A DNA stretch of 64,000 bases, from positions 6,167,001 through 6,231,000 of the forward strand of contig NZ_CP159992.1 of NCBI RefSeq assembly GCF_040702995.1, written 5' to 3'. Position 1 is the stretch's first letter. Each line of letters begins with the position of its first letter. Positions 1-8,375 of this stretch are shown here, piece by piece. The stretch comes from Paenibacillus sp. AN1007. GTDB taxonomy: Bacteria > Bacillota > Bacilli > Paenibacillales > Paenibacillaceae. Below the pieces are notes generated by a model. It did not search any database. It was not told the origin of the DNA and saw only the letters and a program-made list of their open reading frames with translations. The position numbers and the translations under genes were made by a program.

Positions 1-168
1 GGCAGCGGACGAGATGGAGATCGACTTGTCATGGAGATCCTCGCCAAACGCAAAAATCAGAAGCTGCTCTATCAAACCATCCTGGCTCTTGATCCCAAAG
101 CGTTTGTCATTACGGTGGAGCCCAAACAGTTCCATGGCGGCTTCTGGACACGTTCTATTAAAAAGTAA
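1..168 (+). CDS. YitT/DUF2179 family membrane protein, C-terminal end (partial)
   Basis: The window opens inside a gene in frame 1. The last 55 residues read as a cytoplasmic tail with LLYQTILALDPKAF followed by EPKQFHGGFWTRSIKK and a TAA stop. This matches the C-terminal DUF2179 domain that closes YitT/YqfU-type membrane proteins, where a DP.AFV element is typical. The membrane segments lie upstream of the window, so nothing can be said about the start. Transport or sensing roles proposed for the family remain unproven. A hairpin terminator follows directly, so this is the last gene of its transcript. Confidence 0.7.
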   Translation, partial: GSGRDGDRLVMEILAKRKNQKLLYQTILALDPKAFVITVEPKQFHGGFWTRSIKK

Positions 169-173
169 AATCG

Positions 174-217
174 GGCAGGTCTGCATTGGATGCAGTCCTG
201 TCTTTTTTATTTCCATT
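174..217 (+). terminator. Rho-independent terminator after DUF2179 gene
   Basis: GCAGGTCTGCAT and ATGCAGTCCTGTC form a stem with one mismatch and a short loop, followed by a run of six T. It sits 6 nt after the stop codon. Confidence 0.75.
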
Positions 218-476
218 TTCCGAGGATATGTTAATCCCTTCACAATCACTCCTTTCCTTCCGCAAATCCTGATTCAGAAGTTAACTTCATACGATACCAG
301 GTTGCTTCGGGCACAGATCTCCTCCGTTCCGCCATTCCTCCTTTAGATGTGAGTTCAGGATTATTGTTGTAATCAATCCCACCATTTACATTGTGAATAT
401 GTCACTTGCGACATGGCATGCCGCAGAGGGACAGGCAGGACAGCTCCATATCAACCTTTCGGGAGGAATCAATTCG
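218..476. other. Intergenic region upstream of pectate lyase
   Basis: About 260 bases between the terminator and the lyase start. It presumably holds the lyase promoter, but I could not pick a convincing -35/-10 pair. An imperfect TGTGA-N5-TCACT motif near position 392 has the wrong spacing for an Fnr/Crp site. Confidence 0.4.
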
Positions 477-1904
477 ATGAAAAAAACAGTAAAAAGCTTA
501 TGCAGCACGGCTCTGGCTCTCACGCTGGGGTTCGCCTTATTATCCGGACCTGCGAGTGTGCAGGCAGCGGGTAATGCAGATTATAATTTGACTGGTTTCT
601 CCCCAAGCAATACAGGCGGCGGGATCATCAGTGAGTCGAACACGTCCACGTACAAAAAAGTGTACAATGCTGCTGATCTGGCGCTGGCGCTAAAAAAGAA
701 CTCTGGTGTCAAAGTTGTCGAAATTATGAATGACCTTGAACTAGGATGGAACGAGATTCCAAGCGCGGCGCAGACGTCGCCTTTTGCCAAGCATAACGAC
801 GCTCTTACACATCCTGTATTGAAGCAGACCGGCGTCAGCAAAATTACGGTTGACGGCTTCAACGGCCTGACCATTTTCTCCGCCAACGGGTCCAAGATCA
901 AGCATGCTGCCCTTACCATCAAACGAAGCACCAACGTTATGATTCGCAACCTGGAATTCGATGAGCTGTGGGAGTGGGATGAGTCCACCAAGGGCGACTA
1001 CGACAAAAACGATTGGGATTACATTACGCTGGAAGACAGCAGCGGCGTATGGATCGATCACTGCACGTTTAACAAAGCCTATGACGGACTCGTCGATTCC
1101 AAAAAAGGAACCAGTGGCGTGACCATTTCCTGGTCTACCTTCAAAGGGGACGACGGCAGCGCAAACAGCTGGGTTACCCGCCAGATTAATGAGATGGAAG
1201 CAAACAAGGCTTCCTATCCAATGTACAACTACCTGCGCAGCAGCGCGGTTGGTTTAAGTAAAGAAGATATCATTGCCATCTCCGGTCCACAGAAAAAAGG
1301 TCATCTTGTCGGTGCAACCAGTCTGGAGCCGGCTAATGCCAATCTATCCATCACGCTGCATCACAATCTGTATAAGGACATTCAGGATCGCATGCCTCGT
1401 CTGCGCGGCGGTAATGCACATGCGTATAACATCATCATGGATGCCGCGAATGCCCGTGCTGCCCAATCGCGTATTTCGACCGCTATGGCAGCAGCTATCG
1501 CTTCTAAAGGTTACAAATTCGGTATTACCAGCAATGGCGCCATCTCCACCGAAAGCGGCGCTGTGCTGGTTGAAAAATCAGTGATCAAGGATGTGCAGTA
1601 CCCTGTACGCAACAATCAGACGGACCCGGCTAATGCGGTGTACACAGGTAAAATCCGCATGGTAGATACGATCTACTCTCTGGATGGAAGCTCGTTCCGC
1701 GGCAGCAGTGATACAGCAGGCAGCCCGCTGGCTCCGATCCCGGCCGTAATCAAGCCGTTCTCATGGAATGGCTTCTCATCCCTTCCATACACGTATACTA
1801 TGGACGATCCGTCTGCGCTGGATGCACGCCTTGCAGGTTCCAATGGTGCGGGTGCAGGCAAGCTGTCCTGGCCCAAGGATAACTGGCTGAAGACGAACTA
1901 TTGA
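477..1904 (+). CDS. Secreted pectate lyase, polysaccharide lyase family 1
   Basis: A 475-residue exported enzyme expected to cleave de-esterified polygalacturonate by beta-elimination, normally with calcium. ATG 477 was chosen because GGGAGGAATC lies just upstream and it begins a clean signal peptide (MKKTVKS, hydrophobic core, cleavage after VQA-A near residue 28). A longer in-frame reading from 393 lacks a ribosome site. PL1 hallmarks are visible: WIDHC at residues 192-196 and RMPRLRGG at 305-312, whose RxPxxR contains the catalytic arginine. The length fits Bacillus/Paenibacillus Pel enzymes. It is monocistronic, with its own terminator. Family assignment is secure; precise substrate preference (pectin or polygalacturonate) is inferred. 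Confidence 0.93.
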   Translation: MKKTVKSLCSTALALTLGFALLSGPASVQAAGNADYNLTGFSPSNTGGGIISESNTSTYKKVYNAADLALALKKNSGVKVVEIMNDLELGWNEIPSAAQTSPFAKHNDALTHPVLKQTGVSKITVDGFNGLTIFSANGSKIKHAALTIKRSTNVMIRNLEFDELWEWDESTKGDYDKNDWDYITLEDSSGVWIDHCTFNKAYDGLVDSKKGTSGVTISWSTFKGDDGSANSWVTRQINEMEANKASYPMYNYLRSSAVGLSKEDIIAISGPQKKGHLVGATSLEPANANLSITLHHNLYKDIQDRMPRLRGGNAHAYNIIMDAANARAAQSRISTAMAAAIASKGYKFGITSNGAISTESGAVLVEKSVIKDVQYPVRNNQTDPANAVYTGKIRMVDTIYSLDGSSFRGSSDTAGSPLAPIPAVIKPFSWNGFSSLPYTYTMDDPSALDARLAGSNGAGAGKLSWPKDNWLKTNY

Positions 1905-1934
1905 TTTTTTAGAAGAACATATGAATCTAGAAAT

Positions 1935-1977
1935 AAGCTGTTCTGCGAGTAAGAAGCGGAACAGCTTCTCGTTTTTT
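1935..1977 (+). terminator. Terminator after pectate lyase
   Basis: AAGCTGTTC pairs with GAACAGCTT across a loop of about 15 nt, followed by CTCGTTTTTT. Confidence 0.75.
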
Positions 1978-2084
1978 ATAAGGTCATATTCGGGCTGGAG
2001 ATATGATATCCGTGAAGCTTTTTGGATGAGCAGAGATGGCTTTCTTTAATTATTTAATATGGATGCAGACTATGTCGATTTTTG

Positions 2085-2113
2085 TTGACAAAAGGGAGGC
2101 TACTTCATATTCT
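2085..2113 (+). promoter_or_regulatory. Sigma-A type promoter of the metal/peptide ABC operon
   Basis: A perfect TTGACA at 2085-2090 and TATTCT at 2108-2113 are separated by 17 bp. The predicted start point, near 2120, lies at the edge of the Fur-like palindrome. Confidence 0.6.
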
Positions 2114-2122
2114 TAATGAATA

Positions 2123-2147
2123 TGAGAATCATTATCACGATAATGAT
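2123..2147. promoter_or_regulatory. Fur-family operator (putative)
   Basis: TGAGAATCATTATCA at 2123-2137 matches the Bacillus 7-1-7 Fur box TGATAATNATTATCA at all but one position. It overlaps a perfect 9-2-9 palindrome, ATCATTATCACGATAATGAT, at 2128-2147. It lies directly downstream of the -10, a placement expected for iron-dependent repression. Zur and PerR boxes are related in shape, so the exact regulator is inferred. Confidence 0.6.
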
Positions 2148-2188
2148 CAGGTGAAGAATGAGAGAAGAGAGAAAAGGGGTTTATATCT

Positions 2189-3829
2189 ATGTTAGGACAA
2201 CAACACAAACGTTCTACTACCCTTATGATGGTGACAACACTGTTGTTGCTGTTATTTATCGTGGGTTGCAGTAATAAAGAGAGCAGTTCGGCGTCTTCTT
2301 CTGCTTCGGGAGATCAGGCGTCTTCGGCGAAGTCGATTACGATGTCTTGGCCGCGTGATATCGGTACAATGAATCCGCATACGTATAATCCGTCCCAATT
2401 GTTTGCCCAATCCATGATCTATGAGCCGCTGATCAGTTACCAGAAGGATGGTAAACTGGAGCCGGCACTTGCGGAGTCCTGGACCATCTCTGATGATGGC
2501 AAAGTATATACATTCAAGCTGCGCCAAGGGGTGAAATTCTCCGATGGCACGCCTTTTAATGCGGAAATTGTGAAGAAGAATTTTGATTCCATCATGAAAA
2601 ATAAAAAAACACACAGCTGGTTGGGTATTATTGGCGTGCTGGACAAAATCGAGGTCGTGGATGACCGTACGTTCCGCATGACACTTACCGAGCCGTATTA
2701 TCCTGTACTTCAGGATTTGTCCGTTGTACGTCCGTTCCGCTTCCTCGGTGCGGCTGGATTCCCGGATGACGGGGATACATCCAAAGGCATCAAAGAGCCA
2801 GTTGGTACGGGGCCATGGATGCTGGCTGATTATAAACAAGATGAGTACGCGGTCTTCAAACGTAACCCGAATTACTGGGGAACTGCACCCGCATTTGATC
2901 AGATTACTGTGAAAATCATCCCCGATGCAGAGACACGTGTGCTTGCTTTTGAAAAAGGCGATCTGGATCTGATTTACGGTGAAGGTGTGATCAGTCTGGA
3001 TGCGTTCCAACAGCTTCGCGAGAACGATAAATATGTAAGCGAACTGTCTGACCCTGTAGGTACTCGTGACCTGCTGCTGAACTCTTCGAATCCGAAGTTG
3101 TCCGATGTGAGAGTGCGGAAGGCACTGCAGCAGGGCTTCAACAAGAAAGCAATGGTGGAAGGCGTTACGTCGGGTCTGGAAGAACCGGCTGATACGGCAC
3201 TGTCCAAAAACTATCCGTATACCGATGTGGACCTGAAACCGATTGAATATAACGTGGAGCAATCCAAAGCACTGCTGGACGAAGCAGGCTGGAAGATGCC
3301 GGCTGGTGGAACGGTGCGTGAGAAAGACGGACAGAAGCTGGAATTCGAATTGATTTTTGATAAAACCGATCCGATTCAAAAAGCGATGGGCGAAACCATT
3401 CAGGCGGAATGGAGCGAGCTGGGGGTCAAAGTAAACCTTACCGGACTTGAACTAACGGTACAGATTAAACGTCTGAAAGCCAATGATTTCGATCTGTACT
3501 TCTGGTACAATTACGGGGCACCATACGATCCGCATTCCTTCATTAACGTCGTAGCAAGCCCGGGATTCGGAATCTCCGAGACACTTACTGCTTTGCCGAT
3601 GAAGAAGGAACTGGACGAGCAGGTGCACGCAGCACTGTCCTCTACAGACGAGAAGAAACGTCAGGAACTGTATACATCCATCCTGACGACACTGCAGGAG
3701 CAATCGGCCATTGTACCGATCTCTTATGTGAAGAAAACAGCTGTATATCAGAAGAAAATTGCTAAGTTTGTCTTCCCGGCGAACCGCGATGAGAATCCGT
3801 TTGTGGGAATGCAGCTGAGCAATCCGTAA
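2189..3829 (+). CDS. ABC transporter substrate-binding lipoprotein, NikA/OppA (SBP family 5)
   Basis: A 546-residue cluster C binding protein, anchored by a lipobox ending IVGC with the modified Cys at residue 27. After a Ser-rich linker the family 5 features appear: SMIYEPLISY, LAESWTISDDGKVYTFKLRQGVKFSDGTPF split over residues 95-125, then GTGPWMLADY. It delivers substrate to the two permeases downstream. The short body, NikA/CntA-like opening (MSWPRDIGTMNPHTYN) and upstream Fur-like box favour nickel or a metal-opine complex over a plain oligopeptide. Substrate choice is inference. It is the first gene of a five-gene operon; the start follows an AAAAGGGG ribosome site. Confidence 0.85.
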   Translation: MLGQQHKRSTTLMMVTTLLLLLFIVGCSNKESSSASSSASGDQASSAKSITMSWPRDIGTMNPHTYNPSQLFAQSMIYEPLISYQKDGKLEPALAESWTISDDGKVYTFKLRQGVKFSDGTPFNAEIVKKNFDSIMKNKKTHSWLGIIGVLDKIEVVDDRTFRMTLTEPYYPVLQDLSVVRPFRFLGAAGFPDDGDTSKGIKEPVGTGPWMLADYKQDEYAVFKRNPNYWGTAPAFDQITVKIIPDAETRVLAFEKGDLDLIYGEGVISLDAFQQLRENDKYVSELSDPVGTRDLLLNSSNPKLSDVRVRKALQQGFNKKAMVEGVTSGLEEPADTALSKNYPYTDVDLKPIEYNVEQSKALLDEAGWKMPAGGTVREKDGQKLEFELIFDKTDPIQKAMGETIQAEWSELGVKVNLTGLELTVQIKRLKANDFDLYFWYNYGAPYDPHSFINVVASPGFGISETLTALPMKKELDEQVHAALSSTDEKKRQELYTSILTTLQEQSAIVPISYVKKTAVYQKKIAKFVFPANRDENPFVGMQLSNP

Positions 3830-3909
3830 TCATAAAGAAAATTCAGAAAAGAGATAACACATCAGGCAACAAGAGCTTGTGTGGCAGGGTAAAAGGGGAG
3901 GAAAGTTTG

Positions 3910-4854
3910 GTGATCGGCTATATAGGTAAACGAATGATCGCGATCATTCCTATCGTTTTTATCGCTACACTTGTCACTTTTGGGCTGATCCATATTTCAC
4001 CGGTTGATCCGGCCGAAGCGTATCTCACAGCAGCACATATCTATCCAACACCAGAATTGTTGGCAGAGAAGCGGCATGAATTCGGTCTGGATCGCCCTTT
4101 ATTCACTCAGTATGTTGATACGTTGAAGAGAATAGCTCAGCTGGATTTCGGCACCTCGTATCTCACCAACAAACCGGTGATCGATGAGGTGATGGATAAA
4201 TTCCCAGCCACGGCAGAACTGGCCTTGTGGAGCATTATATTCTCTGCACTGGTGAGCATTCCTTTGGGGATTTTGGCGGCGGTATACAAAAACAGCTGGA
4301 TTGATATGGTCAGCCGGGCCATATCTTATTTTGGAGCTTCTATTCCGCAGTTTTGGCTGGGTTATCTGCTTATTTTCTTTTTTGCAGTCAAACTGGACTG
4401 GCTTCCCGTCGAAGGGCGCGGCTCCTGGGAGAACCTGGTGCTGCCTACGCTTACGCTTTCCATGGTGATGATTGCGTTATACACCCGTATGCTGCGCACC
4501 AGTGTATTGGAGCAGCTGCAGGAATCGTATGTGCAGTACGCCAGAACCCGCGGCATACGTGAACGGGTTATCATGCTGAAACATGTGCTCAAGATTGCCA
4601 TCACTCCGTTTATTACAGGAATGGGTATGACTATGGGCAGGCTGTTAACCGGAACGATTATCGTAGAACAAGTCTTCTCGTGGCCGGGCTTTGGACGTTA
4701 CTTTGTGGAAGCGATCTTTAACCGGGATATTCCGGTGATCCAATGTTATGTCTTTATCTCGGCTTGTCTGTTCATCGTATGTAATCTGATCGTTGATCTG
4801 GTGCAGCTGTATATGGACCCGCGGATTTCAGCGAAAGGACGGGCAGAGCATTGA
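3910..4854 (+). CDS. ABC transporter permease, NikB/DppB type
   Basis: A 314-residue inner-membrane permease with an N-terminal helix (IIPIVFIATLVTFGLIHI) followed by the PAEAYL and LFTQYVDTLKRIAQLDFGTS elements typical of DppB/NikB. The coupling loop lies in the stretch around YVQYARTRGIRERVI, where EAA-type permeases contact the ATPase. GTG 3910 was chosen because GGGGAGG ends about 7 nt upstream; TTG 3907 is almost as good, while TTG 3877 has no ribosome site. The gene lies about 80 bp after the binding protein and overlaps the next gene by one base (TGATG), indicating translational coupling. Confidence 0.88.
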   Translation: MIGYIGKRMIAIIPIVFIATLVTFGLIHISPVDPAEAYLTAAHIYPTPELLAEKRHEFGLDRPLFTQYVDTLKRIAQLDFGTSYLTNKPVIDEVMDKFPATAELALWSIIFSALVSIPLGILAAVYKNSWIDMVSRAISYFGASIPQFWLGYLLIFFFAVKLDWLPVEGRGSWENLVLPTLTLSMVMIALYTRMLRTSVLEQLQESYVQYARTRGIRERVIMLKHVLKIAITPFITGMGMTMGRLLTGTIIVEQVFSWPGFGRYFVEAIFNRDIPVIQCYVFISACLFIVCNLIVDLVQLYMDPRISAKGRAEH

Positions 4855-5681
4855 TGAACCGATGGCGAACGATGTTTCGAGGGAAAAAAATAATTTGGAT
4901 TTGCTCTGCTATGATCATTCTATTCTTCATCCTGGCACTGCTGGCTCCATGGATTGCACAACATGATCCTGTGAAGGTTAATCTGCTGCAGAAGCTGAAG
5001 GATCCATCTGCCGAGCACTGGCTTGGCACAGATCATCTGGGAAGGGATAACCTCTCCAGACTTCTCTATGGAGCGCGGATTTCGATTGGATTTGCCACGA
5101 TGATCTTCCTGTCGTCTTTGATTATCGGACTGATCGTTGGTTCCGTCTCCGGTTATCTGGGCGGCTGGATCGACAATGTGCTGATGCGTTTATGTGAAGG
5201 TATACTGGCATTTCCGCAGTTGGTATTGGTGCTGGGCATTGTAGGAATATTCGGTCCAGGTCTAATGCAGATTCTGCTGGCGCTCATGATGGTACAGTGG
5301 GTACATTATGCACGGATTTGCCGGAATATGGTTGTCAGCTTAAAGGAACGAAATTTTATTGCAGCCGCTCGAATCAGCGGATCTTCCACCTGGACGATCA
5401 TCCGCAAACATATCATTCCCAATGTGCAGCGTCCTATCGTTGTTATGGGGACACTGGAGATGGGCTGGGCGATCATGGATATCTCGGCCCTGTCCTTCCT
5501 GGGACTTGGCATTCAGCCGCCTAATGCGGAGTGGGGAGCCATGATTCATGAAGGCACAGGGTATATTCGCAGTCATCCAGAGCTGATGATCTATCCGGGT
5601 GCAGCTATTCTGCTGGTTGTAATGACGTTTAACATTTTGGGAGAGGCATTATCCGAGCGTTATGGTATTTCCAAAAAGTAA
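4854..5681 (+). CDS. ABC transporter permease, NikC/DppC type
   Basis: A 275-residue partner permease. It carries the DppC/NikC signature region: one N-terminal helix, then DPVKVNLLQKLKDPSAEHWLGTDHLGRDNLSRLLYGARIS, read over residues 40-80, where the GTDxLGRD motif is diagnostic. The EAA loop includes NFIAAARISGSSTWTIIRKHIIPN. Five to six transmembrane segments are expected. ATG 4854 shares its A with the upstream TGA stop, so it is translated in tandem with the first permease. It probably forms the heterodimeric channel of the importer. Confidence 0.88.
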   Translation: MNRWRTMFRGKKIIWICSAMIILFFILALLAPWIAQHDPVKVNLLQKLKDPSAEHWLGTDHLGRDNLSRLLYGARISIGFATMIFLSSLIIGLIVGSVSGYLGGWIDNVLMRLCEGILAFPQLVLVLGIVGIFGPGLMQILLALMMVQWVHYARICRNMVVSLKERNFIAAARISGSSTWTIIRKHIIPNVQRPIVVMGTLEMGWAIMDISALSFLGLGIQPPNAEWGAMIHEGTGYIRSHPELMIYPGAAILLVVMTFNILGEALSERYGISKK

Positions 5682-5715
5682 TCGTGAAACTAACTGAACA
5701 AGGGGGAGTGTGACG

Positions 5716-6522
5716 ATGGACGAGGCAGAGATTGTACTTGCAGTGCGTGATCTAGAGGTTAAGCTCAAGACAGCGGAGGGAGCCGTCCCGTTACTGGAAC
5801 CTGTTCAGTTTAATTTGAAAAGAGGTCAGGTATTTGGCTTGGTTGGGGAGAGTGGCTGCGGCAAAACCGTGACGTGTAACGCGCTGCTGCGCCTGCTTCA
5901 TCCCCGCAGAATGGAATCGTCGGGCAACATTCGTCTGAACGGGAGAGAACTCAGCTCTTTATCGGAAGAAGAAATGCGGCGGATCCGGGGCAAAGATATC
6001 GGATTCATTATGCAGAATCCAATGAATGCTTTCACCCCCGTGTATACGATCGGCTCTCAATTCATTGAAACGCTGCGAACCCATGCAAAGATGTCCAAAG
6101 CAGAGGCGCGGGATCAAGCCATTGCTGCGCTGGCTGATATGAACCTGCCTGATCCGGCAAAGCTGATGAGACGTTATCCTTTCCAGCTCAGCGGAGGTCA
6201 GCTGCAGCGTGTCATGATTGCCGTTTCGATGTGTCTGAGGCCTGCTCTTGTTATTGCCGACGAGCCAACGACAGCGCTGGATGTGGTGAACCAGTTAAAT
6301 GTGCTGCGAGAACTGGATCGGCTCCGCAAGGAGCACGGCACATCAATCCTGCTCATCTCCCACGATCTCGGCGTCATCTCTCAGATGGCAGACGAAGTCG
6401 CCGTTATGCAGAAGGGGCGGATCATCGAACAGGCAGATGTATACCAATTGTTCGATCATCCACAGCATGAGTATACGCGGATGCTGCTCCATGCTCGGCC
6501 GAAGTTGTCTCTGGGACACTAG
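5716..6522 (+). CDS. ABC transporter ATP-binding protein, NikD/DppD type
   Basis: A 268-residue ATPase that energises the importer. It has Walker A GESGCGKT, a Q-loop (GFIMQNPMNAFTPV), signature LSGGQLQRV, Walker B LVIADEPTTALD and a switch His in LLISHDLG. ATG 5716 is preferred to GTG 5710 because AGGGGGAG at 5701-5708 then has 7 nt spacing. It lacks the long C-terminal oligopeptide (oligo_HPY) extension seen in OppD/DppD. That shortness is more typical of nickel/metallophore systems. Confidence 0.88.
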   Translation: MDEAEIVLAVRDLEVKLKTAEGAVPLLEPVQFNLKRGQVFGLVGESGCGKTVTCNALLRLLHPRRMESSGNIRLNGRELSSLSEEEMRRIRGKDIGFIMQNPMNAFTPVYTIGSQFIETLRTHAKMSKAEARDQAIAALADMNLPDPAKLMRRYPFQLSGGQLQRVMIAVSMCLRPALVIADEPTTALDVVNQLNVLRELDRLRKEHGTSILLISHDLGVISQMADEVAVMQKGRIIEQADVYQLFDHPQHEYTRMLLHARPKLSLGH

Positions 6523-6700
6523 AAGTTGTCTTTGGCTGCTGAAGGAGTAGACCGGGGCATGCTGTCACGGGCTTCAGGGGTCAATATGTCCTAATCGTGC
6601 GGGGACTTGTTAGAGCCGAGCCGAGGACAGGATGGGTGTAGAGTTTTACGGAGCGCTCTGGGTGAATGGGTCTGAACAAGGAAGGAGGGTGACCAACCGG

Positions 6701-7501
6701 ATGTTAAAAGTAAATGAAGTAAGTCATCGTTATGGCAAGCGGAGCTGGCTGGAACGTTCGGGATCACGCCCTCCTGTTCTGACCGATGTTTCTCTTACGA
6801 TTGAGCAAGGTGTATGTCTAGGTCTTCTGGGAACGAGTGGGGCAGGTAAAAGCACCTTGGGCAAAATCATTCTGGGGCTGGAAAGACCAAGTCAGGGTCA
6901 GGTGTTTTTCCAGGGCCAGGACATCTACCGAGCGGATAAAACAGTGCTTAAAGGGCTGCGTCGTGACCTGCAGGTTGTTTTCCAGGATTGCTACTCGGCT
7001 GTGAATCCGATGATGACAGCAGCACAGATCATTGGAGAGCCGCTGGATAATTACGAGCGATTGTCAGCTAAGGAGCAGCAGCGCATCGTTGAACAGCTGC
7101 TTGTTCAGGTCGGGCTCACCCCGCAGGATGCGGGCAAACTTCCACATCAGTTCAGCGGCGGGCAGCTGCAGCGGGTGAACATTGCCAGAGCTATTGCACT
7201 TAAGCCAAAGTTGATCGTGCTCGATGAATCGATCAGCAGTCTGGATATGGTGCACCAGACACAGATTCTGTCCCTGCTGGCAGAGCTGCGAGCATCGTAC
7301 GGGCTGTCCTATCTGTTTATCACACATGACATCCGTGCCGCGCTGACCATCTGTGACAGCATCGCAGTGATGGATCAGGGAAGGCTGGTCTATACGGGGG
7401 ATGCCACGGATTCCATCTTGGAGTCGGATCAGCCTGCTGTCCGGCAGCTGGTGTCCTCCATTCTGCCCGAGCATCCGTCAGGCCGAATTGTGTTTGAGTG
7501 A
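6701..7501 (+). CDS. ABC transporter ATP-binding protein, NikE/DppF type
   Basis: The second ATPase, 266 residues. Walker A is GTSGAGKST, signature FSGGQLQRVNIARAI, Walker B LIVLDESISSLD; the usual DEPT/DEPV is DESI here, as in several NikE/DppF proteins. The switch His is in FITHDI. ATG 6701 follows an excellent AAGGAGGGTGACC ribosome site; an in-frame ATG at 6632 has none. The 178-nt gap after the first ATPase contains no gene. This is the last gene of the operon, ending 75 nt before a strong terminator. Confidence 0.88.
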   Translation: MLKVNEVSHRYGKRSWLERSGSRPPVLTDVSLTIEQGVCLGLLGTSGAGKSTLGKIILGLERPSQGQVFFQGQDIYRADKTVLKGLRRDLQVVFQDCYSAVNPMMTAAQIIGEPLDNYERLSAKEQQRIVEQLLVQVGLTPQDAGKLPHQFSGGQLQRVNIARAIALKPKLIVLDESISSLDMVHQTQILSLLAELRASYGLSYLFITHDIRAALTICDSIAVMDQGRLVYTGDATDSILESDQPAVRQLVSSILPEHPSGRIVFE

Positions 7502-7576
7502 ATGATGAAGCATACCAAGCAAACCAAAATAATCAGAGCAGTCTGCATTGGTTATACATGGATGAAAAAGGGAATG

Positions 7577-7651
7577 ACCAAAAGGACCAGTCGAATTTTA
7601 TCGGACTGGTCCTTTTGGTTATGACTGGAATCGGGATTAGAATCCAGTCAT
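7577..7651. terminator. Paired hairpin terminator between convergent genes
   Basis: ACCAAAAGGACCAGTC and GGACTGGTCCTTTTGGTT form a long near-perfect stem at 7577-7620. A second hairpin follows at 7621-7651 (ATGACTGGA/TCCAGTCAT). The flanking A- and T-rich ends let it serve both the importer operon and the minus-strand gene at 7670. Confidence 0.8.
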
Positions 7652-7669
7652 AACCTGAATGCCTTATTC

Positions 7670-8125
7670 TTAGCATTCACCCTTATTCTTCACTTCAATT
7701 AGATAAGATGAAGCGATAACCTCTACATAACTGTCATACCCGGCGACAAGGTAATGCTTCAGATCAAGGCGATTACGGGGATCGAATAGCGTTTTTTTTT
7801 CGTCTAGAATGGGTGAATCCACGACCTGATAAAAGCCGGGATCGGGGTGATAGCCGTTTGACTCCCAAAAGTGAAGTACATCCTCAGTGTGAGGAATTCC
7901 TTCTACCTGACCTGCATACAGCTCGAAGAAATTGAGCGTAACGCATCGCAGTTCAGCAGCGGTGCTGAAAGTAAATTCTGCTTCTCGGTATTGATCGAGA
8001 GGCATATCCTCACGCGTCTGTACATCTACACGTAAAGTTACACCGCCAGACTCCGTATAGGTGGCATGCAGATCGGTTGTGGAGATGCGAAAATCTACTT
8101 TTTCAGGCATTAGTACAATGCTCAT
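7670..8125 (-). CDS. Hypothetical protein, 151 aa
   Basis: I do not recognise this family. The product is acidic and soluble, without signal peptide or membrane segment. It has an N-terminal stretch of alternating beta-strand character (VDFRISTTDLHATYTES, VTLRVDVQTRED) and an aromatic C-terminal half. The start follows AGGAGGAAC at good spacing, so translation is likely. A run of nine A on the coding strand (7792-7800 on the plus strand) encodes EKK and could slip. The gene is transcribed toward the importer operon from its own unit. Confidence 0.65.
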   Translation of the reverse strand: MSIVLMPEKVDFRISTTDLHATYTESGGVTLRVDVQTREDMPLDQYREAEFTFSTAAELRCVTLNFFELYAGQVEGIPHTEDVLHFWESNGYHPDPGFYQVVDSPILDEKKTLFDPRNRLDLKHYLVAGYDSYVEVIASSYLIEVKNKGEC

Positions 8126-8375
8126 AGTTGTTCCTCCTATGTAAAGGTGTACCCTTGGAATCGGCTATTCCATTATATCATTGTGCACAGAGAGATCGGA
8201 AAGGAATGAGCTGCACGGGTACAAACATGGCGGCCATTTAGCGGTGATAGGATAAACGATCTCGTAATATGTCTCTGTTTTCCAGTAAGAAGGACCACTT
8301 GCAGGCCGTTCGCCTGCAACGTATGATGAATAGAAATCCTGTACGGAACAGTTAGACAGAGAGGAGGAGAAGTTT

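Noticed and set aside
383..410. Fnr/Crp-like TGTGA...TCACT motif before the pectate lyase
   Set aside because: The half-sites are separated by 5 rather than 6 nt and no promoter could be placed around it.
2252..3379. A 375-codon minus-strand frame
   Set aside because: It is antisense to the well-supported SBP family 5 gene and has a His/Arg/Cys-rich composition typical of shadow frames.
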